The position numbers and the translations under genes were made by a program. This document shows, piece by piece, positions 1 to 9,858 of a DNA stretch of 64,000 nucleotides; position 1 is the first letter of the stretch; every line of letters begins with the position of its first letter. Origin of the DNA: Seiridium cupressi (lineage: Eukaryota > Ascomycota > Sordariomycetes > Amphisphaeriales > Sporocadaceae); the NCBI GenBank assembly GCA_036674765.1, contig JARVKI010000011.1, positions 248,001 to 312,000 on the forward strand. Reading direction: 5' to 3'. The notes beneath the pieces are model-generated. The model was not told the origin of the DNA. It searched no databases and saw only the letters and a list, made by a program, of their open reading frames with translations.

Positions 1-269
1 GAGAGCCGGATAACACAGTCGCATTGGCGGTGTACGAGTCCTTGGCCGAACAAAAGGGAGTTGTGGTGCGGTTCAGGGGCAAAGAGTACGGCTGCCTGGG
101 CTGCCTTAGGATCACTGTTGGAACAGAGATAGAAAACACCAGGTTCTTGGCAGCACTGGAAAAGACCCTCGCCGAGATCTATGGCGACCACAACATCCTG
201 GGTGCTGAGGCGGCTGTTCCTGCTGACGAAGCCAAACGCGAGAGCGAGGCCAACGGTGTTGTCGCATAG
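1..269 (+). CDS. HIS5: Histidinol-phosphate aminotransferase, C-terminal part (5' truncated by window)
   Basis: This PLP-dependent aminotransferase converts imidazole-acetol phosphate to L-histidinol phosphate in histidine synthesis. The frame is open from base 3 and begins with residues DNTVALAVYESLAEQ, so the gene starts left of the window. The visible ~89 residues hold the family's C-terminal signature: a VVVRFRGKE stretch, a GCLGCLRITVGT motif that includes the substrate-binding arginine, then a TRFLAALEKTL helix. The product ends at the tag at 267-269 after an alanine/glutamate-rich tail that is longer than in yeast HIS5. The catalytic lysine lies outside the window. Identity is secure from the C-terminal motif; the rest of the gene cannot be judged. 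Confidence 0.9.
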   Translation, partial: EPDNTVALAVYESLAEQKGVVVRFRGKEYGCLGCLRITVGTEIENTRFLAALEKTLAEIYGDHNILGAEAAVPADEAKRESEANGVVA

Positions 270-669
270 ATGTCTGCATGTTTGTTATAGGAGTTACAAA
301 ACGCGCATAGAGAATGAAAATGATTTAGAACTCCGCGCTCTCTTTTCAGTAAGACTAGTCATTGCAGCTTGGCCTTTTCGTCAGTTTTCCCGGCTTCTCG
401 TTGACCAATTCGACTGAGATAGCCTGATCGTAACGCGAATGAAGCATAGTCATAAACGGTCGGAATTCTCATATTCGATCTTGGACGGTATTTGCATACT
501 AAAAAAAGTTTAACTTATGAGATATATTTGTGACTTTTGCTTGACCTGGAGGTCAGCACCAAGAAAACGCAAGACTCAATAACGCCTTTTCCATGTTTGT
601 GTGCCCCATCCTGTCTATGAGTACAGTGCCTACTCTCGTAGTACCCCTTTCTATAAAACATTTTCCTTA
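270..669. other. Convergent intergenic region between HIS5 and the GH76 gene
   Basis: The two flanking genes converge here, so the 400 bp must hold both 3' UTRs. It is AT-rich around 480-540. No coding signature or RNA gene was seen. Confidence 0.5.
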
Positions 670-2153
670 TTAAATGAAATGCCAAAGAAGGGCTACAAAG
701 GCTATACCAAGAGCTGAAGTGGCTGAACTGAGCTTGCCAGCACTGCTGGATCGCTTTACAGTCGGTGTTGTCGACGAGCTTGAGGTCGTGGTTGCGGCAT
801 CACCCTTTACGTGTTCAATCTCGCCCGCCTTGAGTGGCGGCGTAGCCTCCTGGACGAGCAGACCTTGGATAGTTTCGAGTGCGGAGAGCTGTTGTCCAAG
901 TCCAGTGTTGCCATCATATCCTCCAACATACCACTTGAATCCACAAGTTGTGCCGGAATCCCCACCAGAGCAAGCGCTGCCGGCCGCCTTGGCGTTCACT
1001 TGTAACTTGGCCTGAATGGTAGACAGTGTTGATGGCACCATCTGCGTGGTCGCCCACATGAATCGTGACATGTATGCCTTAAAACTCAGCATGTCCGTTT
1101 TACAGATGTCGTATGTCTCACACGCATGCTCAAACATAATATCCGTGGCGTTGTCGTAGGGACTGAAGTATGACTCTGTCCCATTCAGAAGCTTGGTGAC
1201 TCGGTCACCCCAGGTCTCGTTGCCGTTTGTGTAGTTATAAAGAACCGCAGCACCATATAGGTAGATGCCTTGAGAATAGGAGAAAGAGACCTGGTTGACT
1301 TTTGCGCAATTGTCCGAGATGTCGCCGCCGTCCAAGACGTCAAGAGCGCCATTTCCGTAAGCATCAGAGACGAAGCCAATCGACTCAGACCAATCCCAGA
1401 CCTTCTGAGCCCAGTCGAGATATGTATCATTTCCGGTGGCACGCGCGAGCCTCGCAGAGAGCTGGAAGAAGCCACCGTTGCTGACCGAGTTCTTGTAATG
1501 CATTCCGTTCGCATTGCTCGCAAAGATCTGCCAGTAAAGGCCGCCGCCGCAATAGGCTGTGTCCCAACGGGCAGCCATCGTATTCCAGGTGTTGATTGCA
1601 ATATCTAGCCATGATGGGACGCTGTTGTCAGGCTGAGGAAAGTTCCGTTCGGCAGCCTCCAAAATCGTAAATGACCAGAATGCCTGATCATCATTGCCCT
1701 CGTCGCCTTCATGCCGAGGCACCATCAGATCGAAGTTGGGTCCAACTTGCGAGAGAACCGCTTGTGTGATTACATCGTTGTAAGTAGAGTCACCGGTGTA
1801 ATGGAAGTAGTCGAGCATCGCGCCCCATGCTGCACCGGATTCCCACCAGTAAATTGGCGCTGGCCATATTGCAAGCGTCTGGATAACGGTCAGAAAATAC
1901 ACTCTCAATAATGGAATATCAGCCATGTCATACATCGTCGGTATTTGTGACGTTGCCGGTGTAAAGAGACATGACTCCATGAGCGATGGTGCTTGCGACG
2001 CTGCGGATAGAGACTACAGTGTATCATTTTAGCAATTATGTAAAGCCAAGCTGAGGGTCATCCGCCCATACCTGAATCAGTGATATCAAGCTCCTTCGGA
2101 GCAACAAACGCCCCTGCTAGCGCAGCAGCCGCATGGACTGATTTGACGAACAT
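670..2153 (-). CDS. GH76 family GPI-anchored mannan endo-1,6-alpha-mannosidase-like protein (DFG5/DCW1 type)
   Basis: Proteins of this family act at the outer plasma membrane or wall, probably cross-linking GPI-mannoproteins into the wall glucan through their glycan. The model has three exons: 2153-2072, 2013-1934 and 1878-670. Introns are 58 and 55 nt, and the product is 456 aa, the usual family length. Residues 1-18 look like a signal peptide. The second exon supplies the DSVSIRSVASTIAHGVMSLYTG segment typical of the mature N-terminus, followed by IYWWESGAAWGAMLDY. The catalytic pair of aspartates is in EGNDDQAFW (about residues 117-118). A Ser/Thr-rich tail and a terminal hydrophobic segment fit a GPI signal. 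The first acceptor was chosen at TGTAG, not the nearby CGCAG, because only it keeps the conserved frame. Confidence 0.92.
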
Positions 2154-3673
2154 CTTGCGTCTTCGGGCTAAAGATTGAGTCGTATCGCACGGCGATCGAG
2201 GCAACCTTGTTCGACTAGAAAGTGCACTGGGGGTGATATAAGGACGTCGTTAAAACTTTGCTGATGAGGCAAGAATAAAGATTGATCAAATAACAGAGTC
2301 GCTTTAAAACCCTCAGGACTTGAAGCGAATGATCGAAAGTCACTGGAAGCGACAGGAAACGATTGTCAAGTTCGGGTGTAATAGAAGCGAAATGAACAAT
2401 AGACTTTGGTGAAACGATTGTCCTCGTCCACGAGTGACTTCTATAGTACAACGAGAGAATGGAACGAATTGAAAGTGAAAGTTGGCGTGGGAGGCGTAGG
2501 AAAGAGAATGATAATCAACAACGCCTTGACATGTTGGAGGTCAGCAGCATCTTCTTATTCATTACACAGGGGACGCTGCAAGTCGCAGCGAGCCATGGGG
2601 TTGCAGCAATTGCAGTGCCGAATGAGGAAATCCAGGCCAGCGCCATCTCAGGAGCGATTGGCCGTGGCAATGGCCCGATTGTTTCGTTTACCAGAAAAGT
2701 TTAGTCCGGGGTCCAAGGCTGGAGTCATGGGGATGCAGGTGTGGTAGGTCGAGGATGCATTTCCTGGGATGACAAGGGGGAGCCGTGGCTGCGCTTACTG
2801 GGAATCGCGGCAGGCGCACGAAATGGACTTGACTGGCGAATCCACAGCCATTGCCGCGCGCGCTTGAAATAATGGAAGGCGTACATGTGTAGTATGGATG
2901 TATGGCCTATTCTGGCCCCAAGAGCTGCCGGCTGTTTACCTGCCCAGCTTCACCATGAGCGCTTCGTTGGTGGAGGCAACCATGGCATAGCCGCCATCGA
3001 AGTTGAAATCTATCGACTCTGGAGGCCCCCGCGAACTTCACCGTGGGGTTAGTGCTAGAGCCCTGAAGCGGGCGATGATCCACTAATGTTCCTGCACCAT
3101 TTTAGGGGAGCGGCAAGCGTCTGATTGGGTGACGTCGGTTCTTCGGCGCTCAGGGATTAAACATGAAACAGCGCGCATGGGAAGGGCCAGGCTTTAAATT
3201 TAGTCAGGGGCAATTGACAGGCGGAGCTTTCTTGGTCTCTAATGTGGTCTTCGACTTGCGTGGTTGCTGGCTGTCGCGCGGCTCCTCTGAAGATTCTAGA
3301 GGAAGTTCTCATTTCAAGCCTCTCGTGTTTAGCAGTAACGTTTACCGAGCACCGCTGTATCCTCCAATAAATTGCATTAGCCATGCAGTTTTCGACTAGA
3401 TCTGCCAAACCGTAAGCATCCAACGTGATTGGGGGGCGGCTCCAGACTGCCGAGGATGTCCAGTACCCAGACGGCCTCAAAGATGATGCTTGAAATTTAC
3501 AAATACAAAATGCATCATTGCTCCCACGCTCTTATCATGCATGTTATGGACTCGAAATCCTTCTAATCTGTAGTATTCAAGTCCAAATCTAGACTCGGGG
3601 TATCTCGGGGAAAATAAAAACAAAAACAACGAAGCGCAAAGCCAAGCAAAATCTCCAAGTCCCAGCTTGGTCT
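2154..3673. other. Intergenic region, no gene recognised
   Basis: About 1.5 kb lies between the GH76 gene start and the 3' end of the next minus-strand gene. It should contain the GH76 promoter. Open frames here are short (at most 113 codons), overlap antisense ones and carry no recognisable motif. Confidence 0.4.
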
Positions 3674-4426
3674 CTACCATGATATCAGCAAGCTTGCGAC
3701 AACGCCAAAGATCATTCCAACTCTGCCGATATCCCACCGTGCCATTTGCACGCCCGTACTTCCTAACCCACTGGCACTCTCGGTAGCACCCACACTGCTG
3801 GCCGTCGAAGTACCCATCGACGTAATGCTGCTTGTCGGTACCGCCTCAGCCGTCTTCGCAGCGGCCTGCGCAGCTGCAGCACTCGAAGCTGAAGCGAGGG
3901 CGTCGAACCCAGCCGTGATCGTGACGTTCAAGTACATTGCTTGCAGGCCAGATGCAGCCTCGGATCCTGAACCACTCCCAGCAACGCTATAGGTACAGGA
4001 TGCCGTGTCCGAGGAGACGAGGCAGGCTTCGCTGATTGTCCTGATAAACAAGGTCAATCAAAGTTCCTCAATCATGTACAAGACTGTGACCTACATTTCT
4101 GTGCTATTGACATTGATCTCAAATGTCGAAGGACCTTCTGTGAGAGTCATACCTGGGTAGGGACGTCAGCGTTACACCATGACAAAAACATGGAGTTAAT
4201 TCAGCTTACCGTTTCCGACTTCACAGTTAAGTTGGTTTTCCGGATCACATTGTACGAAGTAAGTCGTTGCGCTGGGCGCGGCTGTTATGACAGACGCCAC
4301 GAGACTTTGCTGGTCAAATCCTGGGAGGAAAATGCTGGTGATTGATGACGTCGCCGTTGCCGTCTCTGTAGCCGCCAGGGCAGAACTCGCCAGAGCCAAA
4401 GGGTATGCTATCCGCGAGATTTTCAT
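3674..4426 (-). CDS. Small secreted GPI-anchored cell-surface protein, function unknown
   Basis: Three exons (4426-4210, 4152-4095, 4040-3674) give 213 aa; the introns are 57 and 54 nt. The start at 4426 is preferred over an upstream in-frame ATG at 4534 because it puts a clean signal peptide first (MKISRIAYPLALASSALA). The mature part begins with a Thr-rich stretch followed by SIFLPGFDQQSLVASVI and TTYFVQC, a pattern shared by a widespread ascomycete family of GPI surface proteins of unknown role. Several cysteines follow, then a long Ala/Ser/Thr-rich stalk and a hydrophobic C-terminus (VGMIFGVVASLLISW) suited to GPI attachment. The middle exon is only 58 nt but restores the frame between the two larger reading frames exactly. 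Confidence 0.82.
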
Positions 4427-5619
4427 CTTTCCCTGACGTGGTTTTGTACGATCAAACACTCTTATGGCATCTGCATGCGTCGATGTTCCTAGCAGCGATG
4501 GCAATTTAGCCTTTGTCGCCACGTGAAATGTCAAACGACACGCCTAGAAGTAACATGCAAAAGAAGCAGCAGAGAACAACATCCTTAAAAACTTACACCT
4601 TTCAAATGATTGGCAGCACATCCTCATTTCTAGCATGTTTCGAATGTAGAGTCGCCCAATCATGAGCATAGCCCTATCACCAACCCCGGGCCCACTGTAG
4701 TTTGATTAAACTACGGATGTCGATCAATGCAACAGGGGCATGCCTAGAAGATCAAAGAATACCTGTCATAGCTATTTCGATGAGCAGGCACGTACCCTCT
4801 CACTTAAGTATAGTCTACGACATCGGATAGCGATTGTCAAGAGTCCTGCAATATTCGCCTGCACAATGAAAGAGAGGGGCACCTGTCGAAGTTGAATAAG
4901 TCGAATATCATTTTGACGTAGCGGGGATGCCGTCAATTTGAACGCCATCATTGGTTCGAGTCTGGAAGAAGGAGTAGTAATATGGTCATCGCCAGACTAG
5001 CCTCTCTATGTCTATACATAAGTCCACCACCATAGAGAGGGTGACTCTCTCTATGCTCAGGCAGCTGAGATTGACCCGGTCACATCGAAGAACTTACTCC
5101 ATTGAAGTAGTCCGGTCGGAGACACAGTCTCCAGATGTAGTTGGCTTCTCATTACCTGTCACGGTCACATGAGCGGTCTGCGGGGTCAGAGTAGATAAGC
5201 TACATATAGTTGTAGAGAGCTCTGAGGAGGATTCCGTCCTCAGCGCAACAACGAATATAATTATGTACCCTTACATTACCTGTGTATGACACACATGCTG
5301 TTATATCATACCCTAAGTCATATACGCCTGTAGAGACATGCGAGTGTCTCTTTTCCAGTCATTCCTCTTTGAGCAGAGGGATCATGAGGGGAAGGGGAAA
5401 TGTTGCTTAAGGGGCTGAGACACAGATTGAAGGCTTGAAAAGTTGCAATTGTCTGTACTTAATCTGAGTAGTTCGGTATTGGGACGTTTAGAAGAAATAT
5501 TGATCTTTGGATTCACTTGACTGGACTGATGCTTTAAATTTCTATTTATGGTGCGGAAGGCCTCGGCGGGTACTCCTCTCTTGTTCTTGGCCAAGACTAC
5601 TCATAATTCCTTTTTAGTA
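4427..5619. other. Intergenic region with a cluster of small hairpins
   Basis: No gene is recognised in this 1.2 kb. The segment 5001-5350 is unusually rich in short perfect inverted repeats (listed separately). A 70-codon frame on the minus strand at 5382-5594 has no supporting features. Confidence 0.4.
5001..5350. repeat. Cluster of short perfect inverted repeats (potential stem-loops)
   Basis: Arms seen by eye: CCTCTCTATG at 5001-5010 with CATAGAGAGG at 5031-5040 (10 bp), the second arm also able to pair with CTCTCTATG at 5046-5054; GGAGAC/GTCTCC at 5118-5132; CTGAGGA at 5222-5228 with TCCTCAG at 5237-5243; GAGACA at 5333-5338 with TGTCTC at 5345-5350. The words CGGTCACAT and CATTACCTGT also each occur twice. 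Function is unknown. Confidence 0.55.
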
Positions 5620-7089
5620 TTACACATAAAAAGCATGATCAATAGAGTCTAGCTCAACAATGATCGGGTGTCCTTGGCCTGATCTTTGGGTCCTGATACG
5701 CTTCTCCACTCGCTGTGCCTCATTCTTCCATCGCATCAGCCGATTCCTCTGTGAATCTAACCCTGGTGAATCTCCCAAGAGCGAATCGCCATGGAAAAGG
5801 CCGGCAATCCCGTTCGTTGAACGATCTGCATGGTACCCAGAGCACAGCCGTAGGGTCGTGATCTTTCCCCATTCACGAGCCCAATCCACATAGTCGATAA
5901 CCAGTTCAGCATCGACTTCTCTATGCAAAGCAGGAAACCAATCCCCACATCCAGTGAGATCCAGATATTCGAGTCTGTAAAGGGCCTTGCTCAAGCGTTT
6001 GAGCACCGAAATAGCTTCCGCCCAATCGTCATCTAGTGCGTGACTATACATATTAGTACCACTATAGCTAACCGACCTACCGGTATCTGAAGACACCATT
6101 TTGGTTCGAGTCGCGTTTGGCGTGGTGCAGGGAGCTGGCCAGCCTGACAGATTGAGGTGTGTCAACCCCGATAGCTTGTTCGAAAGCGACAGAAGCTGCT
6201 TCCAGGAAAGTCCTTCGCAGGACGCGTCGTCAACTGCTAACGACAAATGTGTCAGGTTCGGAAGCAGCGCGGTGGGTGCTGGCACCAGTGCGGGCGCATC
6301 CCAAGAGTCTTGAATCTCATATTGCACGGGAATAACGACGGGGAAAAGAAGTTCAGATAGTGACTTCAACGATATAGACCTCCCAGCAGAGCCTGTGAGA
6401 TCTAGATGGTGAACATCGACATTCAGCACAGCTGGGTCGGGCCTTTCGAGCTGATATTCAGCCAACTCGGTCTCCGAAGGGCCAATCAAGATGAGCCGTA
6501 GATCCGCAGCAGATATGCCTGATTCATGGTACTTAGACAAGAAGTAGACCAGTGCGATTCTGAGCCTGCTCGGCAAGCTGTAGATATAGAACTTATTCCA
6601 ATCTCTTTGGACCTCCCAATTGGCGACCAAGTTTCGGAAAGTCATGTCAATAAGACTGCCGTATTGCGGAACGAAGGCGCCGGGTAGGGACCAGAGCTTG
6701 ATATGCGATACATGCCCGTGTATGCTATTCTTGGGGGCGTGCCGAGATTGCGAAAGCGAAAGCCATGAACGTGGCGGTGGCGGCCCGGGGGGTATTCGCC
6801 TGCCATTGATGTCTCGTCGCTGGGCTCTTCTAGGTCTGGGGGCGGGAGTTTCAGGAAGTTGTAGAATCTGGCGTATCGCTGGTGGTAGACTCGGTGTCGG
6901 GTTGGTTGTGGCATCATTTCGCGAGGGACTCGAGTTCAGACCGGCCCTTCGCATAGCTGCGAGGATGTCGTTGACGGAACGCTCATTTTGTCCTACACTC
7001 GCCGTCCTCTGGGGCGATGTGATACTGAGGCTCGGCGGAGCTGTCGACGGCGGTTTGGTGTATCTGGTCTGGTGCCTTTTCTTCGGCAT
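5620..7089 (-). CDS. Conserved fungal leucine-rich-repeat-like protein
   Basis: This is a single-exon gene of 489 aa, and I recognise no enzymatic domain. The first ~115 residues are basic, Ser/Pro-rich and probably disordered, with a proline run (RRIPPGPPPPRSWLSL) typical of ascomycete homologues of unknown role. From about residue 125 the chain looks globular (FVPQYGSLIDMTFRNLVANW, FYIYSLPSRLRIALVYFLSKY). Spaced leucine motifs follow (VHHLDLTG, LPNLTHLSLAVDD, LSGLTHLNLSGW, LYRLEYLDLTGCGDW, ITTLRLCSGYH), which look like degenerate leucine-rich repeats as found in F-box/LRR proteins. No F-box is evident. The C-terminus is basic with a helical segment (RNRLMRWKNEAQRVEKRIRTQ). A protein-interaction role is inference only. 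Confidence 0.8.
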   Translation of the reverse strand: MPKKRHQTRYTKPPSTAPPSLSITSPQRTASVGQNERSVNDILAAMRRAGLNSSPSRNDATTNPTPSLPPAIRQILQLPETPAPRPRRAQRRDINGRRIPPGPPPPRSWLSLSQSRHAPKNSIHGHVSHIKLWSLPGAFVPQYGSLIDMTFRNLVANWEVQRDWNKFYIYSLPSRLRIALVYFLSKYHESGISAADLRLILIGPSETELAEYQLERPDPAVLNVDVHHLDLTGSAGRSISLKSLSELLFPVVIPVQYEIQDSWDAPALVPAPTALLPNLTHLSLAVDDASCEGLSWKQLLSLSNKLSGLTHLNLSGWPAPCTTPNATRTKMVSSDTGRSVSYSGTNMYSHALDDDWAEAISVLKRLSKALYRLEYLDLTGCGDWFPALHREVDAELVIDYVDWAREWGKITTLRLCSGYHADRSTNGIAGLFHGDSLLGDSPGLDSQRNRLMRWKNEAQRVEKRIRTQRSGQGHPIIVELDSIDHAFYV

Positions 7090-8815
7090 AACAACCTATC
7101 GTGTTGCTACTAGTCTGTGCTTTAGTATTTTTTACAGCTGATAGAATGGCCATCGCCGACTGACTGGCTAATTGGCTGTCTGACTGGTTACTGGCAGACA
7201 GGTTGACTGTGTGACTGATTGACTGGCTGGTTGACTGACTGGCTTGCTGGATCTGGACGCTGGGCCTAATATATACAGAGCTGGCGGCACCGCATCTCCC
7301 AATGCTGTGAATGCAATCCAATAGTTGAGTGGAAGTTGACGAGCTGTCTCCTAGGTAAGATGCGACGCCCACTTGGAGTCATCGTCATTTGCCCCACCAC
7401 TAGCTTGGTGGGGCTCAGTCAGCTGCATGGCTCCTTCGCATATCCCCATGCGATCGGATTAGTGTATTTTTAGCACGCCGTTTTGTTTATAATTTTACTA
7501 CGCTAAATGCTTCAAAACAGCGGGATATAATCTCTAAAGAGTCATTCCAAAACCTTGAATTCATGATTATAACAAAAATAACTCTACCATGAAAGTTTGC
7601 GCTTTCTAAAATGATTGTATCACGGTGCAATGTATACAACAAAGGTCCTGGCGGGGCACATGGTCCCGTAGTTATCATGGTCTCAGCTTCTGTCTTTGAC
7701 TCATCCGTGTTGACTCATTATCGAGTATTACAAAGCATGCCCTCAAAGCCACAAGTCGTAGCAGCTTGTCTCCGGTTATCCTGGTTTGCGAGATCCATCG
7801 CGATTGACATTTGGCTTGACAAGGTGGAAGCAAAGTCAGTGAACCACGTTGTACTTGGTATGCGTAATATTGGCGATATTCTAGTTAGTGGATATCGCTG
7901 CGCCAAACCAAGCCTGGCGCTATAAGTTCCGTTCAGCATTCATGATCCTCTTGATAAAGCAATACAATGGTTGGCCATCAGGAATAAGAATCATCTCTGA
8001 CTACAAGCAGCATTACGGTTTTCCACGCACTACGAGGTTTGAAAACCCCCTTAATCATTCGCTCATAGATATACTAAGGACGTATATTGACAACTTGGCA
8101 TGCTGCAGTGACTTGCGGGATTGGCACGAACCACATTCTTGATCCTGTGGGGCAACAATAGATCTCATCGGGAACATCTTGCTAGTCCTCTTCCAACACT
8201 CCATTCTAATCAGTTAGACTTTATGCGTTTGGCCTCACAAATGGGGCGTCGACCATGACGAGATGGTATTCGGAATACAGCAACGGTGTGTTTGGACACG
8301 GGCGGAGCTGGTAGCTTGTGAGGGGTGAGGGCGTGTCCCTAGCTTGCCAAAGATTTCGCGGTCGACCATAATTCTCTATAGAATAGGACAGCGTCATTCA
8401 ATACTGACCATATTAGGCCAATGAACCGGGCGCGAGTACCACGGACCGCACCTATTCTGAACGACAGAAGCGTTAACGTCCCGACAAGAACTGTTGCATA
8501 GGTACGTCACCTATCTCCTGTACACCTCAGGTGTCAACCACTCATTCGCTACTATATCGTCTTGCTTCTGCAGGTAAGTAGTTTCGACGTCACCCTTGAA
8601 GCTGCGGCTTTTTGCGAGGCCATACATACATAGCCATACGCCAGTCGACTCATTGGCGACATCAGCACTCCCTCCAGCCCGGCTGGTTACCCTGCGCAGA
8701 GCCGGCGCCCTAAAGGACATGGGCCAGGGGAAGTCAGATTAATATAAAAAGTGAAGTTTTTGTAAACCTACCCAGCCAGCAATTAGAATTTGTTGAAACA
8801 AATGGCAAAAGAGTT
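7090..8815. other. Promoter region of the LRR gene and intergenic DNA
   Basis: This 1.7 kb lies upstream of the minus-strand LRR gene and ends at the tRNA pair. It contains the GACTGACTGG-type repeat at 7159-7250. Frames of 60-130 codons occur but show no protein features. Confidence 0.4.
7159..7250. repeat. Degenerate tandem repeat of CTGACTGG-like units
   Basis: About ten imperfect copies of a (GA)CTGACTGGCT-like unit fill this segment, starting 70 bp upstream of the LRR gene start codon and probably within its leader or core promoter. Confidence 0.7.
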
Positions 8816-8901
8816 GGCGTCACCCGGAATCGAACCGGGGTCTCTTCGGACTCATCCGTTGCGACCACAACGAAGTGTACTGACCACTATACTATGACAC
8901 C
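8816..8901 (-). tRNA. tRNA-His (anticodon GTG), intron-containing, copy 1
   Basis: Read on the minus strand, the 86-nt gene folds as a tRNA: acceptor GGTGTCA pairs with TGACGCC, the D-arm contains AGTGGTCAGTAC, the anticodon stem is CTTCG/CGAAG, and the T-arm is CCCGG-TTCGATT-CCGGG. The loop TTGTGG gives anticodon GTG for histidine. About 14-15 nt lie between the base after the anticodon and the 3' half of the anticodon stem, at the usual nuclear tRNA intron position. A second copy lies 251 bp away in the same orientation. Confidence 0.93.
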
Positions 8902-9152
8902 TTCCTAATTGGTTGGTGAAGGCCCTTATGGGAGTACTTGTCATCTGAACGTTACGAAAGCGTCTGAAACAATGAGGTAAAGACCTGTCATTTGGTAAAA
9001 AATTATCGCAATTGCGTGGCTGGCGGGAGGATATCTTTGACCAAATTTGCTGGTTACTCCCGGGTCCACATAATTACCCCGCGATGATGGAAATTTATTG
9101 AAAGCATCTTTGAGACATTCAAATGACAAAAGATATCGATTTGACAAAAGCT

Positions 9153-9238
9153 GGCGTCACCCGGAATCGAACCGGGGTCTCTTCGGACTCGTTCGTTGCA
9201 ACCACAACGAAGTGTACTGACCACTATACTATGACACC
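9153..9238 (-). tRNA. tRNA-His (anticodon GTG), intron-containing, copy 2
   Basis: This is the same 86-nt tRNA-His as the copy at 8816-8901. By eye the two differ at only three positions, all inside the intron, so the mature tRNAs would be identical. Flanking sequence is partly shared as well: both have CAAAA-rich sequence on one side and a GATTGGTTG-like word on the other, pointing to a local tandem duplication. Confidence 0.93.
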
Positions 9239-9858
9239 CTCCTGATTGGTTGATGAAGGGTCTCTTAAAACACTCTATGTTGCGTACAACTTATAGTGGA
9301 GCGGAGTCTGCTATGTTGGGTGGCTCCGAAAGGGCTCCGAAGCTTTCTTCAAAGTGGGTTGGGCCAGTGCTGGAGGCTTGAACTCAGTGTATGTCCGTGA
9401 TTGGTCTGTGCCACAACCTTATCTGTAATCTCACGGCCGGCATTCGGAGGATCGCGGGGCTTCTTCCAAGCGAAAGTCGTTGGGTGGGAAAGCCTGAAGT
9501 GATTTTTGTCTTTGCAAAATCCTATCGGGACAATACTAACTTGATTGTGTTGAGCGTTAAAACTGTTCTGGGATTGGAAAAAGGTATCAAAGCGCTGTAT
9601 TTCCAAGCGCTACTAAGTTTAATCAAGTGTGGTGCTTCCGCACCGCGCCTAGGTGATGCAACATAAGTAAAGCCTGTATATATTCATCTGCAGCATAAAT
9701 TGGAAGCCAAAAAGGATTAATTGATGTTATATGCTGACAGTAATCTATATCGTTATGAAGGAAGCTTGTAATATCGTAAAAGAGCCTATTATATCATATT
9801 CCTGGTCAATCTGCTCAGAGAGTCGCCAACACTGGGAGTATTACCGTCCCAGCGAAAC
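9239..9858. other. Intergenic region between tRNA-His and the ABC pseudogene
   Basis: No gene is recognised in this 620 bp. It contains overlapping 85-91-codon frames on opposite strands at 9349-9666 without motifs. Confidence 0.4.

Noticed and set aside
5382..5594. 70-codon minus-strand frame near the hairpin cluster
   Set aside because: Too short, with no signal peptide or motif, and nothing upstream to extend it.
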